Source: a bacterium
Lineage (GTDB): Bacteria; Patescibacteriota; Saccharimonadia; Saccharimonadales; Saccharimonadaceae
Assembly: GCA_030530485.1 (NCBI GenBank)
Contig: JAUMUX010000001.1
Span: 123,566 to 187,565 of the forward strand
DNA: 64,000 nt
Direction of reading: 5' to 3'
Positions within the stretch are counted from its first letter, which is position 1. Every line of letters starts with the position of its first letter. The notes below the pieces were generated by a model. The model had not been told where the DNA came from and did not search any database. It saw only the letters and a list, made by a program, of their open reading frames with translations. The position numbers and the translations under genes were made by a program. Below, in pieces: positions 33,131-42,000 of the stretch.

Positions 33131-34453
33131 TTATTTTTTTGACAAATCAATCAGGAATTTTACGCCAATTTGGGTTTTTTCGACCCGATATTTGATGTGA
33201 TAATTCTGCAAAATGTTGCGCACAATATACAAGCCAAAGCCGCCGCTCGCTTCTTTTTTCGAATTTGAGCTTTTTTCGAAAAAGTTTTTTAGGTCGAGAC
33301 TTTCGATTTTCGAATAGGAATTTTCGATAAACAGCTGGTTGTTTTCGACGCCAATATTGATTGCGCCGTTTTGGGGCGAATATTTCACCGCGTTGCTAAT
33401 CAAATTCGAAAGGATAATTTTGAGCGCCGTTTTGCTGATGTAGATTTTTTCTTGCTTCAGCGAATTTTGCACCACGAGCTTTTTCTGCTCAATCAAAAAA
33501 TCATAATTCGCCAAAACTTCCGCCAGCTGATTTTTGATAATCAAATTTTCTTCGTCGTTTTTAAGATATTCGAAAGAAGAATTCGAAAGAATTTGCCCAA
33601 TATTTTGAGTCAATTCGTCGACAATCTCGATGCAATTTTCGATGTATTTCTCTTTATTGCGATATTTACCGATGTTATATTTCATATTTTCGAGGATAAT
33701 TTTCAGGCTCGAAAGCGGCGTTTTCAGCTCGTGCGAAGCGCCTTTGAAGAAATTACTTTTGAGCTTTTCCAGCCGCAAAATCTCGCGATTTTTGTTCTCT
33801 GAATCGTCAATCAGTTGTAAAAGCGTGGCGTATAATTCGTTGATTTGGCTTTTAAGCTCGCCAACTTCGTTATTCGAATTGATTTTGAGCCGCGCCGCAC
33901 GATTTAACTTCATCATTTCAGTGGTGGTATTTTTGATTTCTTGAATATTTTTAGTGATAATTTTGGCGTAAATCAGCGAAATGGTTATCGAAAGAAAAAA
34001 CGAAAGCAAAACCGAAAACGGCAAAAATCGAAAAACTAATTCTTCGGCATTTTTCTCCATATCGGCGGTGGAAATAAATTTAACCGAAATTTTCTCTTTC
34101 GAATTGGTTTCGATTTCGCGCTCTTTAATCACCACCGAATTGCGATTGCTGGTCAAATCCGCTTCGATATTTTTCTCGATTTTGAGCTCGTTTTCGCCAT
34201 TTTTTTCTTCCACAAAAGCCTTGATTTCGCTATTTTGCGAATAAAAATCCAGCGTTTGCCTGATGTGCTCAAGATTTTTGCCTTTGATATTTTCGATAAT
34301 TTGGTCGGCTTTGAGGTCGATTTCTTGCTTGCGATTTTCGAGATAAATTTGCGGAAAAATGAAATAAACCAGCGCGTGAATCAGAATCACCAAAGTGCTC
34401 AGCGCGGCGAAAGTGTAAAAAAACATTTTAGGGAAGATTCTGAGATTTTTCAT
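33131..34453 (-). CDS. Sensor histidine kinase (VncS-like)
   Basis: Membrane sensor of 440 residues. Transmembrane helices near 12-34 and about 140-163 flank an extracellular sensor region of roughly 105 residues. A HAMP-like linker follows, then the phospho-acceptor box GASHELKTPLSSL, N box SNLISNAVKYSPQNG and the G box GGFGLYIVRNIL. Its ATG overlaps the response regulator stop as ATGA. Position after a three-gene ABC transporter equals that of VncS in Streptococcus pneumoniae. Confidence 0.92.
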   Translation of the reverse strand: MKNLRIFPKMFFYTFAALSTLVILIHALVYFIFPQIYLENRKQEIDLKADQIIENIKGKNLEHIRQTLDFYSQNSEIKAFVEEKNGENELKIEKNIEADLTSNRNSVVIKEREIETNSKEKISVKFISTADMEKNAEELVFRFLPFSVLLSFFLSITISLIYAKIITKNIQEIKNTTTEMMKLNRAARLKINSNNEVGELKSQINELYATLLQLIDDSENKNREILRLEKLKSNFFKGASHELKTPLSSLKIILENMKYNIGKYRNKEKYIENCIEIVDELTQNIGQILSNSSFEYLKNDEENLIIKNQLAEVLANYDFLIEQKKLVVQNSLKQEKIYISKTALKIILSNLISNAVKYSPQNGAINIGVENNQLFIENSYSKIESLDLKNFFEKSSNSKKEASGGFGLYIVRNILQNYHIKYRVEKTQIGVKFLIDLSKK

Positions 34454-35106
34454 AATCGCTCCAATTTGTAGCCGACATTTCGCACGGTTTTAATGCAATC
34501 CAGCCCGAATTTTTTGCGTAATTCTTTGATGTGAACATCGATAACGCGGTCGAAAGGAATATTTTCGCTCTCTTTCCAGACGTTTTCTAAAATTTGCTGG
34601 CGCGTGAGAGCTCGCCCGCGATTTGCTAGCAAATACTTCAAAATTTCGATTTCTTTGGCATTTACTTCAATCTTCTCGCCGTCAATTTTCGCCGAAAAAC
34701 TCGCAAAGTTCACCTCAAGATTTTTATATTTAAAAGTTTCCAGCTCGCCATAGTGCTTTTTTATCAGCGCATCGACCCGAGCTTTCAAAACGGGCAGCGA
34801 AAAAGGCTTTTCGATATAGCCGTCCGCCAGATTCGAAAAGGCGATGATTTTGTAATCTTCGCTGCCGAAAGCCGTCAGCATTAAAATCGGTAATTTGCTC
34901 TGTTTGCGAATTTTTTTGAGCACTTCTAAGCCGTTCAAAAGTGGCAATTGAATGTCTAAAATCACCAAATCAATTTTGGTTGAATGAAATTTTTCTAAAG
35001 CGATTTCGCCATTTTGGGCTTCCATAGTTTCGTATCCCGAAGCGGCTAAATATTCGCAAACTCCCTCTCGGATATTCTGGTCATCTTCTACGATAAGTAT
35101 TTTCAT
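34450..35106 (-). CDS. OmpR-family response regulator (VncR-like)
   Basis: 218 residues: receiver domain with acidic pair EDD (7-9), phospho-acceptor Asp in LVILDIQLP (about 51), conserved Thr and Lys (TAFG, EKPF), then an OmpR/PhoB winged helix ending in VRNVGYKLE. Start at 35106 is preferred because AAAGGAGAG lies just upstream; the longer frame from 35151 lacks a site. Its likely target is the direct repeat before the transporter operon at 38568-38586. Confidence 0.93.
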   Translation of the reverse strand: MKILIVEDDQNIREGVCEYLAASGYETMEAQNGEIALEKFHSTKIDLVILDIQLPLLNGLEVLKKIRKQSKLPILMLTAFGSEDYKIIAFSNLADGYIEKPFSLPVLKARVDALIKKHYGELETFKYKNLEVNFASFSAKIDGEKIEVNAKEIEILKYLLANRGRALTRQQILENVWKESENIPFDRVIDVHIKELRKKFGLDCIKTVRNVGYKLERL

Positions 35107-35193
35107 CGGCTCTCCTTTTAATATTATATAACAAGCGGGCTTTGGCGCCAAATAAATATCAGTGCAGAAAGCGCACTGATATTTGGCTGTTTT

Positions 35194-36570
35194 TTATTCT
35201 ACGTCCGAAAGCAAATCTTTTGGATTTTTCTTCAAAATTCCTGAAGTTGCCACGAGAAGCGAAATCGCCAGCACGATTGTCATCATTAGCGCAATCCAGA
35301 AGAGCATTTCAGGGTTGATGGTAATATCTAAACTGGTGAGTGTTTTGTTGAAGCCATCCACTTCGGCGCCGCCACCAAGTCCCGCAGACGAAGATTGTTT
35401 GGCGATTTGCTTAGCAATCCCGCCAGTTACGCTTTGCAAAATATTGTTGCCGATGTATTTTCCAGTAATTCCTGCCAAGAAATACGAGCCAACAAAAGCT
35501 GGAATCGCCACGAAGGCTAATTCGAAAGCGAATTGACCGATGATTTCGAATTTCGAAAGCCCCATTGCTAGCAAAACGGCGATTTCTTTGCGGCGAGCGT
35601 TAATCCAAAGGAAGAGTAGTAGTGAAACTACCACGCCAGCGAAGACCAACGAACCAATAAAGAGCTGATTTGCCACCGCATAAACGCCTGAAATCGATTG
35701 TTGCAAGGCTGGGTAATTCGCAGAGCTTTTTACTAAGCTATATTCGCGCCAATTGATATTTAACTTTTGCAAATCTTTCATCACGCCGTCGAGATTTTTG
35801 TTGCCCTTGACCGCAAAAGTCGCGTCTTGATATGGTGCGGTTTCTTCGGTGTTGCCATAAACTTTCGCCGCCGTGTGAATATCGGTAATCAAAGTATTTT
35901 CGTAAAGCTCTTGCGCTGAAGTCACGCTGCCTTTATTGTGCCCGTCAAAAATCCCCTTAATTTCAACTTCAACCGTCTCTTTCGCGCCCTTTTCGTTATC
36001 GGCGTCGAAAGTATTCGATTTAAGTTTAATTTTATCGCCAATCTTCAAGCCGTTTTTCTTCGCTAAATCTTGGTGAATCAAAATCTTGTGTTTATCGGAT
36101 TGCGTGAGATGTGCGCCTTCGGTCAAGCGATATGCGCCCGAAACGAATTTATTCTCTTTCGAAGAATCATTCACGCCCGTGAGCATCACCGTGCGCTTGA
36201 AGTTTTTCGCGCGTTGCGGCGATTGATTGGCTAAAGTCTCCTTCGTTTCGATAATCTCGTGATTGTCTAAATCTGCCACGCTGTTGATTCGCTTGGTGAA
36301 GCTTTCGACATCTTTTGAATCGGTGATTTTTTGAATATCTTGATTTTTGAGATTGCCGCCGCCTCTTGGCGTGCCTTGATTAGCACGACGGTTAATTTCC
36401 ATCGAAAAACTATTCGTAATGCCGCTGAAAGTTTTTTCTGAAGCTTGGTCGGTGGCGTGTTTGATTGAAAGGCTGATGTGCCCCAAAGTCGACATCACCA
36501 AAATCACCAACAAAATCACCAGCGATTTCAAACCCTTGCGGGTTGTGTATCTAAAAGCATTTTTGAGCAT
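35194..36570 (-). CDS. ABC transporter permease (Vex3-like)
   Basis: 458-residue FtsX/MacB-type permease. One helix near the N-terminus (about 16-36), a long extracellular domain of some 240 residues, and three helices near 300-325, 345-370 and 418-442, with [22 protein letters not shown] before the second. It has AAGGAG before the ATG and follows the ATPase closely. With the first permease (37227-38510) it forms an asymmetric pair, the arrangement known from pneumococcal vex1-vex2-vex3. Confidence 0.88.
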   Translation of the reverse strand: MLKNAFRYTTRKGLKSLVILLVILVMSTLGHISLSIKHATDQASEKTFSGITNSFSMEINRRANQGTPRGGGNLKNQDIQKITDSKDVESFTKRINSVADLDNHEIIETKETLANQSPQRAKNFKRTVMLTGVNDSSKENKFVSGAYRLTEGAHLTQSDKHKILIHQDLAKKNGLKIGDKIKLKSNTFDADNEKGAKETVEVEIKGIFDGHNKGSVTSAQELYENTLITDIHTAAKVYGNTEETAPYQDATFAVKGNKNLDGVMKDLQKLNINWREYSLVKSSANYPALQQSISGVYAVANQLFIGSLVFAGVVVSLLLFLWINARRKEIAVLLAMGLSKFEIIGQFAFELAFVAIPAFVGSYFLAGITGKYIGNNILQSVTGGIAKQIAKQSSSAGLGGGAEVDGFNKTLTSLDITINPEMLFWIALMMTIVLAISLLVATSGILKKNPKDLLSDVE

Positions 36571-36579
36571 TTTTTCTCC

Positions 36580-37218
36580 TTATCCGCGTCGATTATTGAT
36601 TTTTTTATTCTTGAGTTCAAGCACCACGTCGGCTGCCCGCGCCACCTCTTTACTGTGCGTCACGACCACCACGCATTTATTCAATTCTTTAGCTAATTTT
36701 TTAAGAATTTCGATGATTTCGCTCGCGGTCGATTCATCCAAATTACCCGTCGGCTCATCGGCTAAAATCACGGGCGCGCTCGAAGTCAAAGCTCGCGCAA
36801 TCGCCACGCGCTGTTGCTGTCCACCCGAAAGCTTCATCACGTTGCGTCTGATTTGCTTTTCGTCCAAGCCGAGTTCCAACAGAATCTCTTCCGAGGCGTG
36901 GCGATTCACCAAGCGCACATTTTCGATTGGCGAAAGATAGTCAATCAAATTATAATTCTGAAAAACCAGTGAAATATCATTTTTGCGATGGTTGCTGTAA
37001 CCCGTTCCGCGAATGTCACACCCGTTGAACAGCACCGCACCGCCGTCTGGCTCGTCCAAGCCCGCCAAAAGCGAAAGCAAAGTTGATTTTCCCGCGCCAG
37101 ATTTACCAATAATCGCGTAGAATTTGCCCAGCTCAAAACTTTGGTTCGCCTTCGCCAAAACTTTCTCGCGCGAATCCGCATAAGCGTAAGTTAAATCTTT
37201 AATTTCCAATATTTTCAT
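36580..37218 (-). CDS. ABC transporter ATPase (Vex2-like)
   Basis: Cytosolic ATPase of 212 residues with GKSGAGKST (about 37-45), LSGGQQQR and [12 protein letters not shown], of the MacB/LolD group. Two ATG codons are adjacent; the second (37218) has the better distance from AGGAGG and is used here. It lies between two permease genes of the same family, with gaps under 10 bases, so all three are one transport complex. Confidence 0.92.
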   Translation of the reverse strand: MKILEIKDLTYAYADSREKVLAKANQSFELGKFYAIIGKSGAGKSTLLSLLAGLDEPDGGAVLFNGCDIRGTGYSNHRKNDISLVFQNYNLIDYLSPIENVRLVNRHASEEILLELGLDEKQIRRNVMKLSGGQQQRVAIARALTSSAPVILADEPTGNLDESTASEIIEILKKLAKELNKCVVVVTHSKEVARAADVVLELKNKKINNRRG

Positions 37219-37226
37219 CATTCCTC

Positions 37227-38510
37227 CTAACTAATTTTCGATAAAATCTCTTTTGGTTTTTTGGTTAAAATCATCGCCGAGGATAAAATCACCGCCAAAA
37301 TCATCACCGCCAAAAGAATGCCGTAGCTTTGGGCGAAAGTTGCTAAATTGCTCATTTCGAAGCCGCCGCTCGCCAAATTCGGCGCCACGTTGGCAGTCTC
37401 TTCGCCGCCGCTCAAGCCTTTCGAAATTGCGCCCAGCAGAAGATTCCCTGCAATTAGCGAAATTGCCGCCGCTGGAATCGAAACCAGCACGAGCTCCAAA
37501 ATGAATTGCACCGCGATTACGATTTTGCGCGTGCCAATCGCCAGCAAAATGCCAATTTCATAAACCCTTTCGCGCAGCCACAAGATTAAAATCAAAATCA
37601 GCACCACGCCGCCACCCACGACAATCAAACCAGCGGTCAGGTTGATAATTTTTCGAATTCCGCCTATCGATTCCAGCGTATTTTCGAAAGCCGCCGTGTT
37701 TTTTTCGATTTTGTATTTCGACCAATCAATCTTCAATTTCTCGACTTTTTTCATCGCCAAATCCAATTTTTCGGGCGTTTCGGCGTGAAGAGAAATTTTG
37801 TTGAGCAGCGCCTTGTCGTTGGCGTTTCCCAAGGCGCGCTGGCTGGTTTCGAAATCGGCAAACACTGTATTTTCACTCAAATCGGCAGAAAGCCCCGTAT
37901 ATTTTTCTTGCTTTTTGCCTTCGAAAATCCCCGCAATTTCGAATTCGGTTTTCGAATTTTTCTTGCCGTTCGAATCAACAAATTCAAAACTAATTTTATC
38001 ACCAACGTGCAAATTATTTTTATTCGCAAAGGCTTCGTGAATCAAAACTTTTGCGCCATTCGCCTCGAGATGTGCGCCCTTTTTCAGCTTAAAAACGCCG
38101 CTGCTAAAAAGCGTATTTTTCGAAGAATTGCGAACCGCCTGAACCGCCAGCGTATTTTTTAAAGCCTCGCCGAGGTCTTCGCGCTGCACTTGTTGCTCGC
38201 CGTTTTCGACCGCTTTTTTGCCGCTCGCTTGCGCCAAAGCTTGATATTCAGGCAAAAATTCCTTAATTTCTTTCACACTTTTTACGCTTTTGATATCTTC
38301 GAATTTAAAATTCTCCTGACCATCTTTTCGAACTATCGAAAATGAAGAATTCGAAATTTGATAAAGCGTTTTTTCGAGCTCAGCGCTTGATTTCAGAATA
38401 TTCAAACAAGCATATAAACTCGTCAGCATCACCGAAAGAATCACGAAAATAATCGCGGTGCGTTTTTTCTTGCGCGAAATATACGCTACCGATTTTTCGA
38501 GAGTTTTCAA
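37227..38510 (-). CDS. ABC transporter permease (Vex1-like), TTG start
   Basis: 427-residue FtsX/MacB-type permease: N-terminal helix (about 18-38), extracellular domain, three C-terminal helices, and RVYEIGILLAIGTRKIVIAVQF in the FtsX core. The start codon is TTG at 38510, supported by AAAGGAGG seven bases upstream and by the typical KTLEKSVAYISRKKKRTA beginning. First gene of the transporter plus two-component operon. The promoter region carries two direct repeats at the -35 position. Confidence 0.87.
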   Translation of the reverse strand: MKTLEKSVAYISRKKKRTAIIFVILSVMLTSLYACLNILKSSAELEKTLYQISNSSFSIVRKDGQENFKFEDIKSVKSVKEIKEFLPEYQALAQASGKKAVENGEQQVQREDLGEALKNTLAVQAVRNSSKNTLFSSGVFKLKKGAHLEANGAKVLIHEAFANKNNLHVGDKISFEFVDSNGKKNSKTEFEIAGIFEGKKQEKYTGLSADLSENTVFADFETSQRALGNANDKALLNKISLHAETPEKLDLAMKKVEKLKIDWSKYKIEKNTAAFENTLESIGGIRKIINLTAGLIVVGGGVVLILILILWLRERVYEIGILLAIGTRKIVIAVQFILELVLVSIPAAAISLIAGNLLLGAISKGLSGGEETANVAPNLASGGFEMSNLATFAQSYGILLAVMILAVILSSAMILTKKPKEILSKIS

Positions 38511-38552
38511 ATCAAGCCTCCTTTCTATATTCTTAATTTGATAACTAAGAAT

Positions 38553-38586
38553 ATTTTACCGAAGCTTTATGAAATGAATATGAAAT
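38553..38586 (-). promoter_or_regulatory. Promoter of the Vex/Vnc-like operon with direct repeats
   Basis: Minus-strand -10 TAAAAT (38553-38558) and a poor -35 (ATATTC) at 17 bases. ATTTCATA occurs twice, at 38579-38586 and 38568-38575, 11 bases apart start to start. One helical turn spacing across the -35 is the usual layout of an OmpR-family activator site. Confidence 0.55.
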
Positions 38587-39104
38587 CATTCAAGAAAATC
38601 GCGTAAATTATCAATTTTCTCTAAATCAGGATTATAGATTTTCAGAAGTGAATTTGCTGTTTTTGCAAGTTTCTTTGCAGTCTGCAAAATTTCTTTTTGA
38701 GTTGAGGCTATATCTTCTATCGACTGAGCTGGGCGCTGCCTTTCCGAGTCTTGCAATCTTTGCTTAATGATTGTCTCAGGAGACTTTTTGATGACAATAA
38801 TTTTTTCGTGAGGAATGCTCGAGAGGCGATTTAAATTTGACATTAGATTTGGGTAGAGACCGTATATTAAATGACAATTCAATGCTGTCCTACCGAGATT
38901 TCTATTCATTCTTTCTCTAATTTTATCAAATGCCAAATCTATATTTTCTTCACTATCATTCTCTGGATGATTCTTAAAAGACTCTTTAATAAAGCTGCCC
39001 GCATGTAAATTTGTGAATTCGAAGTGGTCTGATTGGGCCAGCTCATTGAGTGTAAAATCTTTCCCTACTCCTGAAATACCCGAAATTATAAAATTTTTAT
39101 TCAT
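38586..39104 (-). CDS. P-loop kinase-like NTPase
   Basis: 172-residue protein with an N-terminal Walker A GISGVGKD (about 9-16), an NLHAG segment and a DxxR-like lid region (DSERQRPAQS), resembling adenylate-kinase or AAA-type nucleoside kinases. Specific substrate unknown. Start at 39104 is used since ATG overlaps the previous stop within ATGAATAA. AT-rich, poor in TTCGAA, so likely acquired together with the preceding Nudix gene. Confidence 0.7.
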   Translation of the reverse strand: MNKNFIISGISGVGKDFTLNELAQSDHFEFTNLHAGSFIKESFKNHPENDSEENIDLAFDKIRERMNRNLGRTALNCHLIYGLYPNLMSNLNRLSSIPHEKIIVIKKSPETIIKQRLQDSERQRPAQSIEDIASTQKEILQTAKKLAKTANSLLKIYNPDLEKIDNLRDFLE

Positions 39105-40035
39105 ACTTTTCTTGCAATACAAGCGAAAACCAATCGCCTACTTCGCCCCAATTTATAGCGTTGTTTAGATTTTTTATATCAACTAGTTTATAACCAACAA
39201 CGCTTCCGCCAACATCAGTTAGAAAATCACCTTTCTTTTGCAATTCCGCCACGACTCGTAATTGATAGAATTTCTCTCCTGAAGGAGCTATATTTATTTG
39301 GTAGCCTAAAGGTTGAAATTTTACAACATCCATATTTAACTCTTCTATAATCTCTCTCCTGAGCGTTTGCTCGAAATTTTCGCCATCTTCGGTTCCGCCG
39401 CCAGGTAGATTTAGTCTGCCCTTACCTTTTTTATTGTATATCACAACTGGAACTTTATTTTTAAAATTTCCCACAACATAAACCTGCGTCCAGTTCTTTT
39501 CGGGTATTTTTTTATTTATTAGCGAATGAAATTCTACGGAATAATGAACATCTTTGTATGTAAAACCGGAGTTATATAGCGATATATTCTTAATATCAGG
39601 GTCTTTTTGGAGAATTTCTTCAAGCGTCTCACTACCTTTTGCATAAATAACTTTTTTGGGCTTAAAATTTTCCTTTAAGCTATTGATTTCGTCGTCTGAA
39701 GTAAGATTTTTCGTGATAATATTAATAAAATCTTGTGAATTTCCTCGGTTTTTGCTTCGGCGAATGAGCTCGGGCAGCATATTTTTTTCAGGGTAAACAA
39801 TCGTATATTTTATACCAATAGCATCTAAAGCACTTAGAATTTCTGGTGATAGGGGAATGAAAATAATACCTTTACGATTGTAGATTTTTGCCAGCTGACT
39901 AAGGTAGTTTTGAGGAAAATCAAAAGTTGAAGTCTCTAAGTATTCCGCTAAATTAGGATATTTTTGAGCGAAGGTAGTTTTTCCTAGGCAAGCAAAGGCG
40001 GCGTAAATGAGTGTCTGTTGAGGTTCCGCCAGCAT
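39097..40035 (-). CDS. Fusion of a P-loop-like domain and a Nudix hydrolase
   Basis: 312 residues. The N-terminal half has a short P-loop-like ACLGKTTFAQKY (about 15-26) and a segment KGIIFIPLSPEILSALDAIGIKY common in phage- and plasmid-borne nucleotide kinases. The C-terminal half is a Nudix domain with GGGTEDGENFEQTLRREIIEEL, a good match to G-x5-E-x7-RE-x2-EE. A likely role is cleaving and rephosphorylating a nucleotide compound together with the next gene. Codon use differs from neighbours. The two genes overlap by eight bases. Confidence 0.7.
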   Translation of the reverse strand: MLAEPQQTLIYAAFACLGKTTFAQKYPNLAEYLETSTFDFPQNYLSQLAKIYNRKGIIFIPLSPEILSALDAIGIKYTIVYPEKNMLPELIRRSKNRGNSQDFINIITKNLTSDDEINSLKENFKPKKVIYAKGSETLEEILQKDPDIKNISLYNSGFTYKDVHYSVEFHSLINKKIPEKNWTQVYVVGNFKNKVPVVIYNKKGKGRLNLPGGGTEDGENFEQTLRREIIEELNMDVVKFQPLGYQINIAPSGEKFYQLRVVAELQKKGDFLTDVGGSVVGYKLVDIKNLNNAINWGEVGDWFSLVLQEKYE

Positions 40036-40040
40036 AAAAA

Positions 40041-41021
40041 CTACCTTTCAAAAATTTTATCGCAACAATCGAGTAATTCGCGCAAGATTTGGTCGTATTC
40101 TTCGTAAACTCGAAAGCCCGCGGCGTAAGCGTGTCCGCCACCGCCAAAATAGCCCGCGATGTCGGCGGCGATTGGCGAATTTGCCCGAACCTTCCCGGTC
40201 AATTTGCCATCAGGATAGGTTTTTATCGCTACGCAAGCCTCCACGCCTTCCACCATTCGCATTTCGTCAATCACCAGCATGCTTGGGTTGTATTTGTCGG
40301 AATATTCGCGAATTTCTTCCCATGGAATGTGCACAATCGCCAATTTTCCATCAAGAAAATATTCCACGCGCTGGATTAATCGCCCTTTGTATTCGAGAAT
40401 TTCTGGCGCTTTTTTCGAAAATTCGAGGCGCGCTTCGTTGATTTTCGCCGAGCTGGCGCCAAGTTCGGTTAATTTGCCCGCCACAAAATAAGTTTGTGCT
40501 GAAGTGTTTGAGGTAGAAAGCCCTAAAGTGTCGCTCAAAATTGCGCCCAAAAGGTGGGCGGCGGCTCGTTGGTTGATGTGCCAGCCGTTCGAATTGGCAA
40601 TTTCGAAAATCAATTCGCCAGTTGAACTCGCCTCTTGTAGAATAATTTCGTGCGAAAAAGTCAAATCTGGTGTAGCGTCGATGTGGTGGTCGAGCACCAA
40701 AACAGGCGTGTTTTCGAGCATATTTTTATAAAGTGGATTTTCAAGGATTTTCGAAAGTAAAATTTGGCTCGAAGTATCGACAATAATAAACAAATCAAAT
40801 TTTTCGAAAATATTCGTTTCGACGCGGCTCCAGCCTTCGAAATAACGCAGATATTTTGGAATATCTACGGGGCAAAAAAGATGAACTCGCTTACCAAGGT
40901 CGCCCAAAATTTCCTCCAAAGCTAAAGCTGAGCCGAGCGAATCGCCATCTGGATTTTCGGCTTGAATCACGCAAATTTTTTGCGCGTTTTCGATAAGGTT
41001 TTTGGCATTTTCGAAATTCAT
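40041..41021 (-). CDS. nrnA: DHH/DHHA1 phosphoesterase, NrnA-like
   Basis: 326-residue manganese-dependent phosphoesterase that removes short RNA oligomers or pAp. NPDGDSLGSALAL (about 23-35), the DTSSQ stretch, and DHH in VLVLDHHIDATPD bind the metals; GGGGHAYAAGF near the C-terminus is the DHHA1 motif. The first metal motif starts with Asn instead of the usual His. Two tandem ATG codons follow GCAGGAG; the second, at 41021, has the better distance. It overlaps the recR stop. Confidence 0.9.
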   Translation of the reverse strand: MNFENAKNLIENAQKICVIQAENPDGDSLGSALALEEILGDLGKRVHLFCPVDIPKYLRYFEGWSRVETNIFEKFDLFIIVDTSSQILLSKILENPLYKNMLENTPVLVLDHHIDATPDLTFSHEIILQEASSTGELIFEIANSNGWHINQRAAAHLLGAILSDTLGLSTSNTSAQTYFVAGKLTELGASSAKINEARLEFSKKAPEILEYKGRLIQRVEYFLDGKLAIVHIPWEEIREYSDKYNPSMLVIDEMRMVEGVEACVAIKTYPDGKLTGKVRANSPIAADIAGYFGGGGHAYAAGFRVYEEYDQILRELLDCCDKIFER

Positions 41022-41638
41022 CATAAACTCCTGCGCCCTTCTAAGGCGTGCGCCAAAGTGATTTGGTCGGCGTATTCGAGGTCAACTCCTGCTGGGATTC
41101 CGCGCGCCAAACGCGAAATCACCAAATCTTCAAAGCCTTTTTCGCGCAAAAATTGTTGCAAATATAGCGCGGTGCTTTCGCCCTCCACGCTAGCATTTGT
41201 GGCGATGATAATCTCGCGAACTTCGTCTTTGGCGATTCTTGCTGCGAGTTCGTTGAAGTGTAATTGCGCCGGGCCAATTCCATCAATTGGCGAAATCGCC
41301 CCGCCCAAAACGTGATAAGTGCCGTTGAATTGCTTGGTTTTTTCGAGCGCCACAATATCGAGCGGCTCTTCGACCACGGCAATCGTTTTTTTGTCGCGAG
41401 TTGGGTCGGCATAAAGTGGCGAAATTTCTTCGTTTTCCGAAATCAGCGCAAAAGTTACAGGGCAGCTCTTGACATTTTTATGCAAATTCAAAAGACTCTC
41501 GGCGATTTTTTCGCTGATATTTGCATTATTTTTGAGCAAATAATAAGCGTAGCGTTCGGCAGTTCGCGAGCCAACGCCAGGCAATTTTCCGAGACTTTCG
41601 ATAGTTTCCAGTAGAGCTTCAGGTAAAATTTGCGCCAC
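41021..41638 (-). CDS. recR: Recombination protein RecR without zinc-finger cysteines
   Basis: Clamp-like partner of RecF/RecO that helps load RecA at gaps. 205 residues with the helix-hairpin-helix (LGKLPGVGSRTAERYAYYLL) and a Toprim domain (IAVVEEPLD, then GGAISPIDGIGP). The C4 zinc finger normally between them is gone: only one cysteine remains (SCPVTF), while the DPTRDK that follows the finger is kept. The fold may be held without zinc. Overlaps nrnA and lies after ybaB by 14 bases, the usual ybaB-recR order. Confidence 0.92.
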   Translation of the reverse strand: MAQILPEALLETIESLGKLPGVGSRTAERYAYYLLKNNANISEKIAESLLNLHKNVKSCPVTFALISENEEISPLYADPTRDKKTIAVVEEPLDIVALEKTKQFNGTYHVLGGAISPIDGIGPAQLHFNELAARIAKDEVREIIIATNASVEGESTALYLQQFLREKGFEDLVISRLARGIPAGVDLEYADQITLAHALEGRRSL

Positions 41639-41652
41639 AAAAATCCTTCAGG

Positions 41653-41949
41653 CTACAGACCTAAGTTTCCCAAACCACCCATCAAAGGTTGCATTTTTTC
41701 AGCCGCAACTTTTTGTGCTTCTTCCAAGCCGTCGCGCACCGCAATTTGAATCCAGTGTTCGAGCTCTTCAATATCTTCAAAATCGAGGAGTTCTGGGTCG
41801 AGTTTAACGCTTTTAATTTTGAGCTCGCCAGTGAATTGAATCACCACTGCACCTTCGCCCGCTTCAACTTCGATAATCTCTTTTTTCAGTTCTTTTTGCG
41901 CTTTTTGCAATTCGCGCACCATTTTCATCTGGTCTTTAATTCCAGCCAT
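41653..41949 (-). CDS. YbaB/EbfC nucleoid-associated protein
   Basis: 98-residue DNA-binding protein of the YbaB family: helix (QMKMVRELQKAQKELKKEIIEVEAGEGAV), a small sheet and a C-terminal helix with glycine-rich end (LMGGLGNLGL). Dimers bend or coat DNA. Good AAAGGAGG site before the ATG. Directly upstream of recR, as in most bacteria; the dnaX gene that often precedes it is absent here. Confidence 0.9.
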   Translation of the reverse strand: MAGIKDQMKMVRELQKAQKELKKEIIEVEAGEGAVVIQFTGELKIKSVKLDPELLDFEDIEELEHWIQIAVRDGLEEAQKVAAEKMQPLMGGLGNLGL

Positions 41950-42000
41950 TTTTCCTCCTTTAATTATTTCTCTAATTTTACCACAAATCTTGCGTCAAAA

